Below are positions 53,301 to 61,452 of a DNA stretch of 64,000 bases, piece after piece. Made by a program: the position numbers and the translations under genes. Numbering within the stretch: position 1 is the first letter of the stretch; every line of letters begins with the position of its first letter. Origin of the DNA: Actinomycetota bacterium (GTDB lineage Bacteria; Actinomycetota; Actinomycetes; Propionibacteriales; Propionibacteriaceae); NCBI GenBank assembly GCA_020161795.1, contig JAIUOR010000010.1, positions 1 to 64,000 of the forward strand, written 5' to 3'. The notes under the pieces are model-generated. The model ran no database searches and was not told where the DNA came from. It saw only the letters and a program-made list of their open reading frames with translations.

Positions 53301-53739
53301 GCAACCCCCGCTGTTCCGCGCCCCGACCGGCTTCGAGGTACTGGCCGACGACCTGTGGTCGACCAGCGTCTCGGTCGACGACCATGTGATCAGCCATCTG
53401 CGGAGCCGGCTGGCGCCCCTGGGGGTGGTCACCTCGGCCGAGTTGCGCACCACCGAGTCGGGCCGTCGGGTGAAGGTGGCGGGGCTGGTCACCCACCGGC
53501 AGCGGCCCTCCACCGCCTCGGGCATCACGTTCATGAACCTCGAGGACGAGTACGGCCTGATCAACGTGATCTGTTCGCCGGTCGTGTGGTCCCGTCATCG
53601 CCAGGTGGCGCGCGGCTCGTCGGCGCTGATCATCCGCGGCACCCTGGAGCGCTCTCCGGAGGGAGTGACCAACCTGCTGGCCGAGCGGCTGGAGCCGCTC
53701 CTGGTCGGCATCAAGCACCGCTCCCGCGATTTCCGCTGA
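50368..53739 (+). CDS. dnaE2: Error-prone DNA polymerase III alpha (DnaE2)
   Basis: This 1123-aa C-family polymerase synthesises past lesions. It has a PHP domain (ELHAHSSFSFLDGASSP, AVTDHDGLYG), the palm with catalytic acids in DIDVDFDSERREE near residue 440, and a C-terminal OB-fold (VKVAGLVTHRQRP, MNLEDEYGLINVI). Length and PHP-intact form match DnaE2, not the replicative DnaE1. It completes the SOS-controlled imuA'-imuB-dnaE2 unit. Confidence 0.94.
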   Translation: MGYHNPPIPWRELEGTLSGRPQPEERDAPNSGKRKPYQRPPIVRPTDAVPYAELHAHSSFSFLDGASSPVELVEEAERLGLHALAVTDHDGLYGIVRFAEAAEQTGVKTIFGAELSLELPAPQSGVPDPVGSHLLVLAAGEEGYHRLAGALTHAQLAGKEKGRPHYDLDDLAERSGGHWAVLTGCRKGAVRQALLTSGPLAAARELDELVERFGRVYVELTDHGYPLDSTHNDELAAIAARAGVPVVATGNVHYATPAKHQLAQAVAAIRANRSMDALDGWLPAAGTAFLRSGAEMRARFARYPGAVERTVELADELAFPLRRAKPALPKQHVEDGHTPMSWLRHLVWQGAAKKYGHQLDEAKRQRIEHELDVIEAKDFPGYFLIVHSIVEKARELGILCQGRGSAASSAVCYVLGITAVDAIFYDLPFERFISSLRDEEPDIDVDFDSERREEIIQWVFDTYGRERVAQVCNVIQYRPKNAVRDVAKALGYSPGQQDSFARQIERWDALAEEGEDDSGIPPQVRQLATELLKAPRHLGIHSGGMVLTERPVGQVVPIEPARMKKRTVIQWDKDDAAWMGLVKFDLLGLGMLSALQYCFDLIRSSTGEELSLSNLPREEQTVYDMLCRADSIGVFQVESRAQMGLLPRLQPRKFYDLVIEIALIRPGPIQGGAVHPFVRRKLKQEEVTYPHPKLEPVLERTLGVPIFQEQLMQMAMVIGECSGEDADLLRRAMGSKRGVERIQSVRERLYAGMARNGLTGEPADIIYKQIEAFANFGFAESHSLSFALLVYASSWIKLHYPAAFLAGLLRAQPMGFYSPETLTADARRHGVEVRRPDLLRSGVHPTLEPSSTETGITGLVSCLADNDEGNPVFDPSTPDESAAHRRDGNFVVRLGLAGVRGIGEEVAKRIVAEREAGGDYASMEDLARRAGLTERQLSTLATSGALQCLQLTRRQALWRAGTAALDQADTLPDTIAPLQPPLFRAPTGFEVLADDLWSTSVSVDDHVISHLRSRLAPLGVVTSAELRTTESGRRVKVAGLVTHRQRPSTASGITFMNLEDEYGLINVICSPVVWSRHRQVARGSSALIIRGTLERSPEGVTNLLAERLEPLLVGIKHRSRDFR

Positions 53740-53750
53740 ACGGCGTGCGG

Positions 53751-54470
53751 TCAGCCGCGTGCCGCCAGGATCGTCGCCCGTTGCTCGGCGGTCAGGTACT
53801 TCACAGCCTCGCGGACGGTGAGGCCGGCGGCGCGCGAGGCGCGGGGCAGCAACCACTCGTAGACCAGTTCGGGACGCAGCCTCCCGGTGTCACGCAGTAT
53901 CCAGCCGATCGCCTTGCGAATGAAGAACTCCTTCTCCTCCAGCATCGCGTCGGCGTAGCGGGTGAAGCGCTCGAAGTCGCCGCGTCCCTGGCGCAGCGCG
54001 ATCAGGTGCGCCAGCAGCGCTGAGCGGCGGATCCAGAAGTCGGGGTCGGCCGCCCAGCGATCCAGCACCTCGCCGAGCGAGTCCTCGCGCTCGACCAGCG
54101 GTCCCACGACGCTGGCGGCCAGATTGTCCACCAGCGCCCAGGTTCGCGACTCCCGCAGCAACTGCTCCAGCAGGTCGATGTCGTCGGCGCGCACCTGGTC
54201 GACCCGTTGCTCCAGCAGTTCGGCGGCAGCCGCCCGCCGTTCGTGCACCGGCTCGGCCCAGAGCAGTTCGGCCAGGGCGATCAGCTCGTCGTGGTGGAGC
54301 GGGAGTTTGCCGGTCAGCTCCTTCACCACCGCCCGGACGGCCGGCACCGAGGTGCCGTAGTGATCCAGCTCGCTCTTGAGGTAGCGCTGCTCCTGGGCGG
54401 CGCGTTCGGGGACGCCTCGCTGCCGCAGCAGCGCATCGATCTGTTCGGCCAGCGCCGGCACGTTCGTCAC
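53751..54470 (-). CDS. AlkD-like DNA alkylation repair protein
   Basis: This 239-aa HEAT-like alpha-helical protein belongs to the AlkD/AlkC glycosylase family that removes bulky or alkylated bases. WAEPVHERRAAAAELL, SRTWALVDNLAA, DFWIRRSALLAHL and KEFFIRKAIGWILRD match the family. The GTG at 54470 (VTNVPALAEQID) is preferred. It converges on the dnaE2 cassette but carries no SOS box that I can see. Confidence 0.87.
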   Translation of the reverse strand: MTNVPALAEQIDALLRQRGVPERAAQEQRYLKSELDHYGTSVPAVRAVVKELTGKLPLHHDELIALAELLWAEPVHERRAAAAELLEQRVDQVRADDIDLLEQLLRESRTWALVDNLAASVVGPLVEREDSLGEVLDRWAADPDFWIRRSALLAHLIALRQGRGDFERFTRYADAMLEEKEFFIRKAIGWILRDTGRLRPELVYEWLLPRASRAAGLTVREAVKYLTAEQRATILAARG

Positions 54471-54524
54471 GGCTCGATCCTGCCACGCCGACTCCGTAGA
54501 GTGCGGGATGGAAGGGAGAAGGAC

Positions 54525-54878
54525 ATGGACTTCGTCCGGCTCGTCGTGCTGGCGCTGCACCTGATGGGGATGGCGGCCATCCTGGGAGTGTTCGCGGTGC
54601 AGTTGCGGCAGAAGGACGGTTTCGGGATCGGCCTGCTGCTCGGCGGCGCGGCCACGCAGCTGATCACCGGGATCGCCCTGGTCGGCATCGCCGAGATGGG
54701 GGATCGCGACGTCAACTACTTCAAGATCGGCTTCAAGCTGGCGATCACGCTGATCGTCGCCGTCGCGGCGGTGCTGACCTGGTGGAAGCAGCGCAAGGGC
54801 GAGAACGCCAAACCGTTCTTCCACGCCGCCGGCGGGCTGGCTTTCGTGAACCTGCTGGTGGCGGTCTTCTGGCGCTAG
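54525..54878 (+). CDS. Small integral membrane protein, function unknown
   Basis: This 117-aa protein has four helices (about 4-24, 36-55, 68-86, 98-115). AAGGGAGAAGGAC precedes the ATG. No family with known function is recognised. Confidence 0.7.
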   Translation: MDFVRLVVLALHLMGMAAILGVFAVQLRQKDGFGIGLLLGGAATQLITGIALVGIAEMGDRDVNYFKIGFKLAITLIVAVAAVLTWWKQRKGENAKPFFHAAGGLAFVNLLVAVFWR

Positions 54879-54886
54879 GCGGGCGG

Positions 54887-55837
54887 TCAGCCGGCGAAGG
54901 TGTCCAGCAGCATGCGCACGAACGCCCGCTCGTCGGCGTCGAAGGCGACCGCCATGTTCGGCTGCCGCTTGGAGCGTCCGGCCACGTCGATGATCGTCTC
55001 GCCCACGGTGACCTCGCCATGGGTCTCGACGGTCACGTAGAGATCCTGGGTGGTGATGATCTCCGGCTGGACGACGGCGGCCACGCACAGCGCGTCGTGG
55101 ACCGGCGCGGCGCCGGCCCGGCTCATCGGCTGGCCTTCGTCGTAGCCCTTGATGCGCCGCTCCACGAAGGTCGCGGTCGCCTCCGCCGCCGGGGTGCCGA
55201 GCGCGCGGAGCGCCGCGCAGTCGTCCCTGGACACCAGGGCCTTGTGGGTCGCATCCAGGGGCACCAGCGTGACGTTGCGCAGCCCGGCGTGGAAGACCAC
55301 GTGGGCGGCCTCCGGATCCGCCCAGATGTTGAACTCCGCGCGCGGGGTCAGGTTTCCGGTGTGGTGCGCGCCGCCCATGATGATCGTCCGTGGCACCCAT
55401 TCCGCCAGTCGCGGCTCCACCCGGAGCGCCGCGGCGATGTTGGTGAGCGGCCCCACCGGGATGAGCACGATCTCCTCAGTCGCCGCCCGGTAGGTCTCGA
55501 TCAGGAATTCCACGGCGTGGGTGTCCTGAATCGTCGAGGTCGATGCCGGGATGTCGAGGTAGTCGCCGTGCACATTGGTGGTTCCCGGGTTCGGCGCCCC
55601 CCGGGGAACGGGGAAGTCCTCGCGGGCGATGGGCTTGCTCAGCCCCTGGTAGACCGGGACGGACTTCCCGAGGTGATCGAAGACGCGCAGCGTGTTCTCG
55701 GTGGTGAATTCGAGCGGAACATTGCCGGCCACCGAGCACGCCCCGACCAACTCGATCTCGGGATGCAGCGCGGCCAGCATCAGGGCGACCGCGTCGTCCG
55801 TCCCGGTGTCGACGTCGAGAATCACCTTCGTGGCCAT
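54887..55837 (-). CDS. Inosine-uridine nucleoside hydrolase family protein
   Basis: This 316-aa ribohydrolase splits nucleosides to base and ribose. The calcium motif DVDTGTDD at residues 8-15, GNVPLEFTTEN, GPLTNIAAAL and PVHDAL (second Asp ligand region) are all present. Substrate preference (purine or pyrimidine) is not settled by these motifs. Confidence 0.9.
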   Translation of the reverse strand: MATKVILDVDTGTDDAVALMLAALHPEIELVGACSVAGNVPLEFTTENTLRVFDHLGKSVPVYQGLSKPIAREDFPVPRGAPNPGTTNVHGDYLDIPASTSTIQDTHAVEFLIETYRAATEEIVLIPVGPLTNIAAALRVEPRLAEWVPRTIIMGGAHHTGNLTPRAEFNIWADPEAAHVVFHAGLRNVTLVPLDATHKALVSRDDCAALRALGTPAAEATATFVERRIKGYDEGQPMSRAGAAPVHDALCVAAVVQPEIITTQDLYVTVETHGEVTVGETIIDVAGRSKRQPNMAVAFDADERAFVRMLLDTFAG

Positions 55838-55911
55838 GCGTACTCACTTTCGGGTTGGAGAGCGGGATCCCGGGCAGCGTAGGACGGGCGCCGAGGCAGG
55901 GTCAAGGCGCC

Positions 55912-56883
55912 CTAGCTCCGGACCGCGATCAGGTAGGTCAGGTAGACGCCGTATCCGACGACCAGCAGCACGCCCTCCCAGCGGGCCAGCCGCTTGCCGC
56001 TGAGGAAGAGCGGGATGCACAGCAGCGAGACCGCGACCATGATCGGCAGATCGATGTGCAGCAGATGGAGGTCGATCGGCCCCGAGCCGTTGGCGACCAG
56101 CACCGGGACGCCCAGGATCAGGGTCAGGTTGTAGACGCTGGAGCCGATCAGATTGCCCACCGCGATGTCGCGGTCCCCGCGCAGCGTCGCCACGACGGTG
56201 GTGAAGAGTTCGGGAGCGGAGGTTCCGATCGCGACGATGGTGAGCCCGATGAAGGCGTCCGAGACCCCGACGGCCCGGGCCAGGCCGACCGCTCCCTCCA
56301 CCAGCCAGCCGGCGCCGACCACGATCACGACGATGCCGGCGATGAGCACCAGGGCGTACCACCAGACGATGCTGCGCCGGGAGCCGGGCTCGGGGCCGCC
56401 GACGACCGCGGCGAGGGCGTCGCCGCGGTCCGCGTTCTCCCGCCGCGTCCACAGCCCCAGCAGCAGCGTGTAGACCACCGCTCCGGCCAGCAGCGGAAGC
56501 CCTTCCCAGAACTGCAGTTCCCCGTCCAGGCTGAACAGCAGCACCAGTACCGCGGCGATGGCCATCCCGGGCAGGTCGAGCACCCGGGTCCGGCGGCCGA
56601 AGGCGATCGGACGGACGGCTGCGCTGAGGCCGAGGATCAGCATGATGTTGACGATGTTGGTGCCGGCGATGTTGCCCACCGCCAGTGAACCGGCATTGGC
56701 GCGCATCGCGTCGATGCCGACCGCGAGTTCGGGGGCGCTGGTGCCGATCGAGACGACGGTGAGCCCGATGATCATCGGCGGCACGCCCATCCGGGCGGCG
56801 AGCAGCGACCCGTAGCGAACCACCAATTCCGCGCCGACGATGAGGGCGACCAGACCTGCGGTCAGCCAGAGCAGCGCGTCCAT
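55912..56883 (-). CDS. CaCA-family sodium/calcium-type exchanger
   Basis: This 323-aa antiporter has ten helices in two inverted halves, each with the alpha-repeat motif: VSIGTSAPELAVGI with GNIAGTNIVNI, and VAIGTSAPELFTTV with GNLIGSSVYNL. This is the YrbG-type K+-independent layout. Divergent from the next gene. Confidence 0.92.
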   Translation of the reverse strand: MDALLWLTAGLVALIVGAELVVRYGSLLAARMGVPPMIIGLTVVSIGTSAPELAVGIDAMRANAGSLAVGNIAGTNIVNIMLILGLSAAVRPIAFGRRTRVLDLPGMAIAAVLVLLFSLDGELQFWEGLPLLAGAVVYTLLLGLWTRRENADRGDALAAVVGGPEPGSRRSIVWWYALVLIAGIVVIVVGAGWLVEGAVGLARAVGVSDAFIGLTIVAIGTSAPELFTTVVATLRGDRDIAVGNLIGSSVYNLTLILGVPVLVANGSGPIDLHLLHIDLPIMVAVSLLCIPLFLSGKRLARWEGVLLVVGYGVYLTYLIAVRS

Positions 56884-56949
56884 ACTCCACCGTATCGGGT
56901 CCGGACCCGACAGCGGGAGGAGGCCGCGTCCGGCGTAGGCTGTCCCATC

Positions 56950-58230
56950 GTGGCCGGGTTCAAAGGAATGCTGGCTGATACCACCCCGCTGCGAACGCCC
57001 GCGTTCCGGCGGCTGTGGGTCGCCAACATCATCACCGTGATCGGAGCGCAGCTCACCGTGGTAGCGGTGCCTGCGCAGCTCTACGCGATCACCGGCTCCT
57101 CGGCCTATGTCGGCCTGGCCGGCCTGTTCGGGCTGGTGCCGCTGATCGTCTTCGGGCTGTGGGGCGGCGCGCTGGCCGACCACTTCGACCGCCGGGTGCT
57201 GCTGATCGTCACCACGCTGGGCCTGATCGTCACCAGCGGCTGCTTCTGGGCGCAGGCGGCGGCCGGGCTCGACAACGTCTGGGTGCTGCTGGGCGTGTTC
57301 TCGCTGCAGCAGGCCTGCTTCGCGGTCAACCAGCCCACCCGGACGGCCGTGCTGCCGCGGCTGCTGCCGGAGGAGCAGTTGCCGGCAGCCAACGCGCTCA
57401 ACATGACGGTGATGACCGCCGGCGCCATCGCCGGGCCGCTGGTGGGCGGCGCGCTGATCCCGGTGGTGGGCTTCTCCTGGCTCTACCTGATCGACACCCT
57501 CACCCTGCTGGCCACGCTCAGCGCCGTGATCCGGCTGCCCCGGCTGCCGGTGGAGGGCCGCACCGGCTCGCCAGGCCTGCGCTCGATCGTGGACGGCCTG
57601 AAGTACCTGCGTTGGCATGTGGTGGTGCTGGTGGGGCTCGGGCTGGATCTGGTGGCGATGATCTTCGGCATGCCGCGCGCGCTCTTCCCCGAGATGTCGC
57701 ATGTCTGGTTCGGCGAACCGGTCGAGGGCGGGCTGGTCTACGCGCTGCTGTTCATCGGGATACCGCTCGGCGCACTGCTGGGCGGGGTCTTCTCCGGCTG
57801 GTACTCCCGGGTCCGCCGCCAGGGCCTGGCCGTGATCGTGTGCATCGTGATCTGGGGCGTCGCGATCGCTGCCTTCGGGCTGGCGATCAGCCTGGCACCG
57901 CTCTGGCGGACGCCGATGCTGGTGGTCGCCATCGCGATGCTGGCGCTCGGCGGCGGAGCGGACATGGCCTCGGCGGCCTTCCGGCAGACCATGCTGCTGG
58001 CAGCGGTGGACGACACGGTCCGCGGCCGGGTGCAGGGCGTGTTCCTGGTGGTCGTCGTCGGCGGTCCCCGGCTGGCCGACGTGCTGCACGGACTGGCCGC
58101 CGAGTGGCTGGGCGCACCGCTGACGGCCGCTCTGGGCGGCGTGCTCGTGGTCGTGATCACCCTGGCCGTCGCCGGGCCGGTGACCGCCTTCCGGCGCTAC
58201 ACAGTGGAGGTCGCCGAGACCGCCAGGTGA
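56950..58230 (+). CDS. MFS transporter, enterobactin-exporter-like (EntS type)
   Basis: This 426-aa protein has twelve helices; PAFRRLWVANIITVIGAQL, GGALADHFDRRVLLI (motif A region) and LNMTVMTAGAIAGPLVGGALI match the EntS-like MFS group. Substrate unknown. TAGGCT lies 8 nt before the GTG with no ribosome site, again a leaderless-like start. Confidence 0.82.
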   Translation: MAGFKGMLADTTPLRTPAFRRLWVANIITVIGAQLTVVAVPAQLYAITGSSAYVGLAGLFGLVPLIVFGLWGGALADHFDRRVLLIVTTLGLIVTSGCFWAQAAAGLDNVWVLLGVFSLQQACFAVNQPTRTAVLPRLLPEEQLPAANALNMTVMTAGAIAGPLVGGALIPVVGFSWLYLIDTLTLLATLSAVIRLPRLPVEGRTGSPGLRSIVDGLKYLRWHVVVLVGLGLDLVAMIFGMPRALFPEMSHVWFGEPVEGGLVYALLFIGIPLGALLGGVFSGWYSRVRRQGLAVIVCIVIWGVAIAAFGLAISLAPLWRTPMLVVAIAMLALGGGADMASAAFRQTMLLAAVDDTVRGRVQGVFLVVVVGGPRLADVLHGLAAEWLGAPLTAALGGVLVVVITLAVAGPVTAFRRYTVEVAETAR

Positions 58231-58234
58231 GGGC

Positions 58235-58702
58235 TCAACCCAGCGCGGCGCGCACCTTGGTCGCGACGACGGCCCCTTCGGCACGGCCCTGGGCACGGGC
58301 GTTGACGGCCTTGATCACCTGGCCCATCTGCTTCATGGTCGGCGCAGCACCCAGCGTGGCGGCGGCCGCGGCCACCTCCTCGGTCACCAACGCGTCCAGC
58401 TCGTCCTCGGTGAGCGCCGCGGGCAGGTAGGCCTGGAGGACCGCCGCCTCGGCCAACTCCTTCTCGGCGAGTTCGGGACGCCGGCCATCGGTGTAGGCCT
58501 GCGCGGAGTCCTTCCGCTTGGCCACCTCGCGGGTGAGGACGGTCCGCACCTCGTCCTCGCTGAGTTCGCGGGCGACCTCGCCGGCCACTTCCTCCACCTG
58601 GATGGCGGTCAGCGCCATCCCGAGGGTGTTCTTGGCGATCTCGTCCCGCGCCTTCATCGCGACGATCCGATCCGCCTTCAGCCTGTCCTTCAAACCCGCC
58701 AT
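58235..58702 (-). CDS. GatB/YqeY domain protein
   Basis: This 155-aa protein is YqeY-like, with the helical tail domain of GatB (GAAPTMKQMGQVIKAVNARAQ at the end). It probably assists amidotransferase or tRNA-dependent steps; exact role unknown. AGGAGG precedes the ATG. Confidence 0.9.
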   Translation of the reverse strand: MAGLKDRLKADRIVAMKARDEIAKNTLGMALTAIQVEEVAGEVARELSEDEVRTVLTREVAKRKDSAQAYTDGRRPELAEKELAEAAVLQAYLPAALTEDELDALVTEEVAAAAATLGAAPTMKQMGQVIKAVNARAQGRAEGAVVATKVRAALG

Positions 58703-58795
58703 CTGTCCTCCTGGTCGACCCTGGCCATTGTTCCACGTCGGGCCTGGGTAGTCTTGGCGCGCACTGTCCGCCGAACCGAGGGAAGGAGGCGCCGC

Positions 58796-59941
58796 ATGCC
58801 CGCAGGATCCGTCGGGGTCGTCGAGACCCGGCACGTCCGGCTGTTCACCGCCGAGGAGCCCTTGCGCATGATGAGCGGCTCCAGCCTGGGCCCGGTGGAC
58901 GTGGCCTACGAGACCTATGGCGAGCTCAGCCCCGGCCGTGACAACGCCGTGATGGTGTGCCACGCGCTCACGGGGGACGCTCACGCGGCCGGCCTGCACG
59001 CCGGCGCCGACCGTCCGGGCTGGTGGGACAACCTCATCGGGCCGGGGAAGCCGCTGGACACCGACCGGTTCTTCGTGATCAGCGCGAACCTGCTGGGTGG
59101 CTGCCAGGGAACGACCGGGCCGGCCTCGATCAACCCAGAGACCGGAAGGGCCTTCGGGCTGGACTTCCCGCTGCTGGCGATGGCCGATCTGGTCGAGGTG
59201 CACCGGGCGCTGATCGCGCACCTGGGAATCGACCGTCTGCTGGCCGCGCTGGGTGGGTCGCTCGGTGGCATGCAGGTGCTGCAGTGGGCGTTGAGCCATC
59301 CGGACGAGATCGCCAACGCGCTGGTGGTGGCGGCCTCGAGCCGCCTCAACGCGCAGAACATCGCCTTCTCGGCAGTGGCCCGGCGCGCGATCATGACCGA
59401 CCGCTTCTTCAAGGACGGCCGGTACGCCGAGGAGGGGGTGAGCCCGGCCACCGGCCTGGCGATCGCCCGGATGATGGCCCACATCACCTATCTCTCCGAG
59501 GCCGCGCTGGAGGAGAAGTTCGGCCGCGAGCCGAACCGCCGGCAGCCCTCCATCGGCGGGCCGGGCTTCGGCATCGACTTCGCGGTGGAGAGCTACCTGG
59601 ACCATCAGGGGCAGGCCTTCCTCGAACGCTTCGACGCGCTGAGCTACCTCTACCTGACGCGGGTGATGGACTACTTCGACCCGTTCTCCGGCCCCGACGC
59701 GCTGGCCGCGGTCACTGCGGACCCGGTGAAGTGGCTGGTGCTGTCCTTCGAGAGCGACTGGCGGTTCGGCACCGATCACTCCCGGCGGATCGTCCGCAAG
59801 TTGGAGGGTGCCGGTCAGCCGGTCACCTTCCGGGAGATCGGTTCGACCTGGGGTCACGACTCCTTCCTGCTGCCGGTCGAGCGCTACCACGCGACCCTGC
59901 GGGCCTTCTTCGACCGCGCGCTGGAGGAGGGGCTGGGATGA
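58796..59941 (+). CDS. metX: Homoserine O-acetyltransferase (or O-succinyltransferase)
   Basis: This 381-aa alpha/beta-hydrolase enzyme activates homoserine in methionine synthesis. Nucleophile Ser155 is in GGSLGGMQ, with the catalytic Asp and His in SFESDWRFG and GSTWGHDSF. GCQGTTGP is the motif around the oxyanion site. The ATG at 58796 follows GGAAGGAGG. Overlaps metW by ATGA. Acetyl or succinyl specificity cannot be decided here. Confidence 0.92.
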   Translation: MPAGSVGVVETRHVRLFTAEEPLRMMSGSSLGPVDVAYETYGELSPGRDNAVMVCHALTGDAHAAGLHAGADRPGWWDNLIGPGKPLDTDRFFVISANLLGGCQGTTGPASINPETGRAFGLDFPLLAMADLVEVHRALIAHLGIDRLLAALGGSLGGMQVLQWALSHPDEIANALVVAASSRLNAQNIAFSAVARRAIMTDRFFKDGRYAEEGVSPATGLAIARMMAHITYLSEAALEEKFGREPNRRQPSIGGPGFGIDFAVESYLDHQGQAFLERFDALSYLYLTRVMDYFDPFSGPDALAAVTADPVKWLVLSFESDWRFGTDHSRRIVRKLEGAGQPVTFREIGSTWGHDSFLLPVERYHATLRAFFDRALEEGLG

Positions 59942-60543
59942 CGCCATTGCGCAAGGATCTGGCGCTGGTCGCCAGCCTGATCCCCGACGGGAGCCGGGTG
60001 CTCGATCTGGGCTGCGGCTCCGGGAACCTGCTCTCCCATCTGATGCACCACCAGGGGTGCCGGGGCACCGGCGTCGAGATCGACCCGGAGAAGGTGCTGG
60101 CCGCGATCCGGCTGGGGGTGCCGGTGATCGAGCTCGACATCAACCGCGAACTGGACGAGTTCTCCGATTCCTCCTACGACGTGGTGGTGCTGTCACGCAC
60201 CCTGCAGACCGTGCGCTACCCCGACCGGGTGCTGCGTCACATGGCGCGGATCGCCGGCCGGCTGATCGTGTCGGTGCCGAACTTCGGCTGGTACCGCCAC
60301 CGGTTGCGGATGCTGCGCGGCCGGCTGCCGATGGGCAAGGATCTGCCGTACTCCTGGTACGACTCCCCGAACGTCCGCTACACCACGCTGGTCGACCTGC
60401 AGCTGCTCTTCGACGAGGTCGGGCTGGAGGTCGAGCAGACGATCCCGCTCGGCACCACCGGCGATCCGTTGAAGGCGGCGCCCGGACTGGCCAACCTGCT
60501 GGCCTCGACCGGGGTCTACGTGCTGCGCCCGGCCAGCGCCTGA
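59938..60543 (+). CDS. metW: Methionine biosynthesis protein MetW
   Basis: This 201-aa SAM-dependent methyltransferase-fold protein has motif I LDLGCGSGN. The genes metX-metW are adjacent in many bacteria, with MetW acting together with MetX. Its 3' end overlaps the convergent exonuclease gene by 28 bp. Confidence 0.92.
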   Translation: MTPLRKDLALVASLIPDGSRVLDLGCGSGNLLSHLMHHQGCRGTGVEIDPEKVLAAIRLGVPVIELDINRELDEFSDSSYDVVVLSRTLQTVRYPDRVLRHMARIAGRLIVSVPNFGWYRHRLRMLRGRLPMGKDLPYSWYDSPNVRYTTLVDLQLLFDEVGLEVEQTIPLGTTGDPLKAAPGLANLLASTGVYVLRPASA

Positions 60544-61418
60544 AGCAGCCGGTCGGCGCTGCCGCCCAGGCCCAGCGACGCGGCGAGCTCGGCGAAGGCG
60601 GCCGGATCCGGCGGCGCGGCCGGCAGGGTGAGGTCGATCGCGGGCAGCGGGACGTCGGTGGCGACCGCGACCACCCGGCGCGCCGGGCCGAGGTACTCGG
60701 CGGCCTCGCCCAGCCGGCGGGTGACGGCTGGAGCGAGTTCGCCCCGCTGCGCGGCGGCGACGATGCCGTCCAGGTCGCCGTAGGCGGCGATCAGGGTGGC
60801 CGCTGTCTTCTCGCCGATCCCCGCCACCCCGGGCAACCCGTCGGAGGGATCGCCGCGCAGCACCGCGAAGTCGACGTAGCCGGCGCCGGTGATGCCGTAC
60901 TTGGCCGACAGCCAGGCATCGTCCACGCGATCGTGCTTGGCCACGCCGCGTCCGCAGTAGAGCACCCGGACCCGGTCGTCGACCAGCTGGAACAGATCGC
61001 GATCGCCGGTGACCACCTCCACCGGTCCGGCGGCCCGGGTCGCCAGCGTGCCGATCACGTCGTCGGCCTCGTATCCGTCCGCCCCCAGCACCGGCAGACC
61101 GGCCGCGGACAGCACGTCGACGATCAGCGGCACCTGAGCGTCGAGCCCCGCGGGCACCTCCTCGACATCGGCGGCGGCCACCCGGTGCGCCTTGTAGGAG
61201 GGCACCAGTTCGACCCGCCAGACCGGTCGCCAGGAGTTGTCCCAGCAGCAGGCGAGCTCGGCGGGGGAGTACTGCTCCACGAACCGGGCGATGAAGTCGA
61301 GCAGTCCGCGGACGGCGTTGACCGGACGCCCGTCCGGGGCCCGCATCGTCTCCGGCACCCCGTAGAAGGCACGGAAGTACAGCGAAGCGGTGTCGAGCAG
61401 CATCAGGGAGCGTTGCAT
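60516..61418 (-). CDS. 5'-3' exonuclease/flap endonuclease-like (PolA N-domain type)
   Basis: This 300-aa stand-alone version of the DNA polymerase I 5'-nuclease domain has metal-binding acids in MLLDTASLYFRAFYG, GYEADDVIGTLA, TGDRDLFQLV and GDPSDGLPGVAGIGEKTA with a helix-hairpin-helix. It removes 5' flaps and RNA primers. The ATG at 61418 (MQRSLMLLDT) is taken as start. Confidence 0.9.
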   Translation of the reverse strand: MQRSLMLLDTASLYFRAFYGVPETMRAPDGRPVNAVRGLLDFIARFVEQYSPAELACCWDNSWRPVWRVELVPSYKAHRVAAADVEEVPAGLDAQVPLIVDVLSAAGLPVLGADGYEADDVIGTLATRAAGPVEVVTGDRDLFQLVDDRVRVLYCGRGVAKHDRVDDAWLSAKYGITGAGYVDFAVLRGDPSDGLPGVAGIGEKTAATLIAAYGDLDGIVAAAQRGELAPAVTRRLGEAAEYLGPARRVVAVATDVPLPAIDLTLPAAPPDPAAFAELAASLGLGGSADRLLQALAGRST

Positions 61419-61452
61419 GGGGCCATCGTCGCATGCGCATAAGCTCAGGCAC

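Noticed and set aside
58703..58795. SAM riboswitch before metX
   Set aside because: The 93-bp gap contains no SAM-I core motifs and is mostly the divergent yqeY leader.
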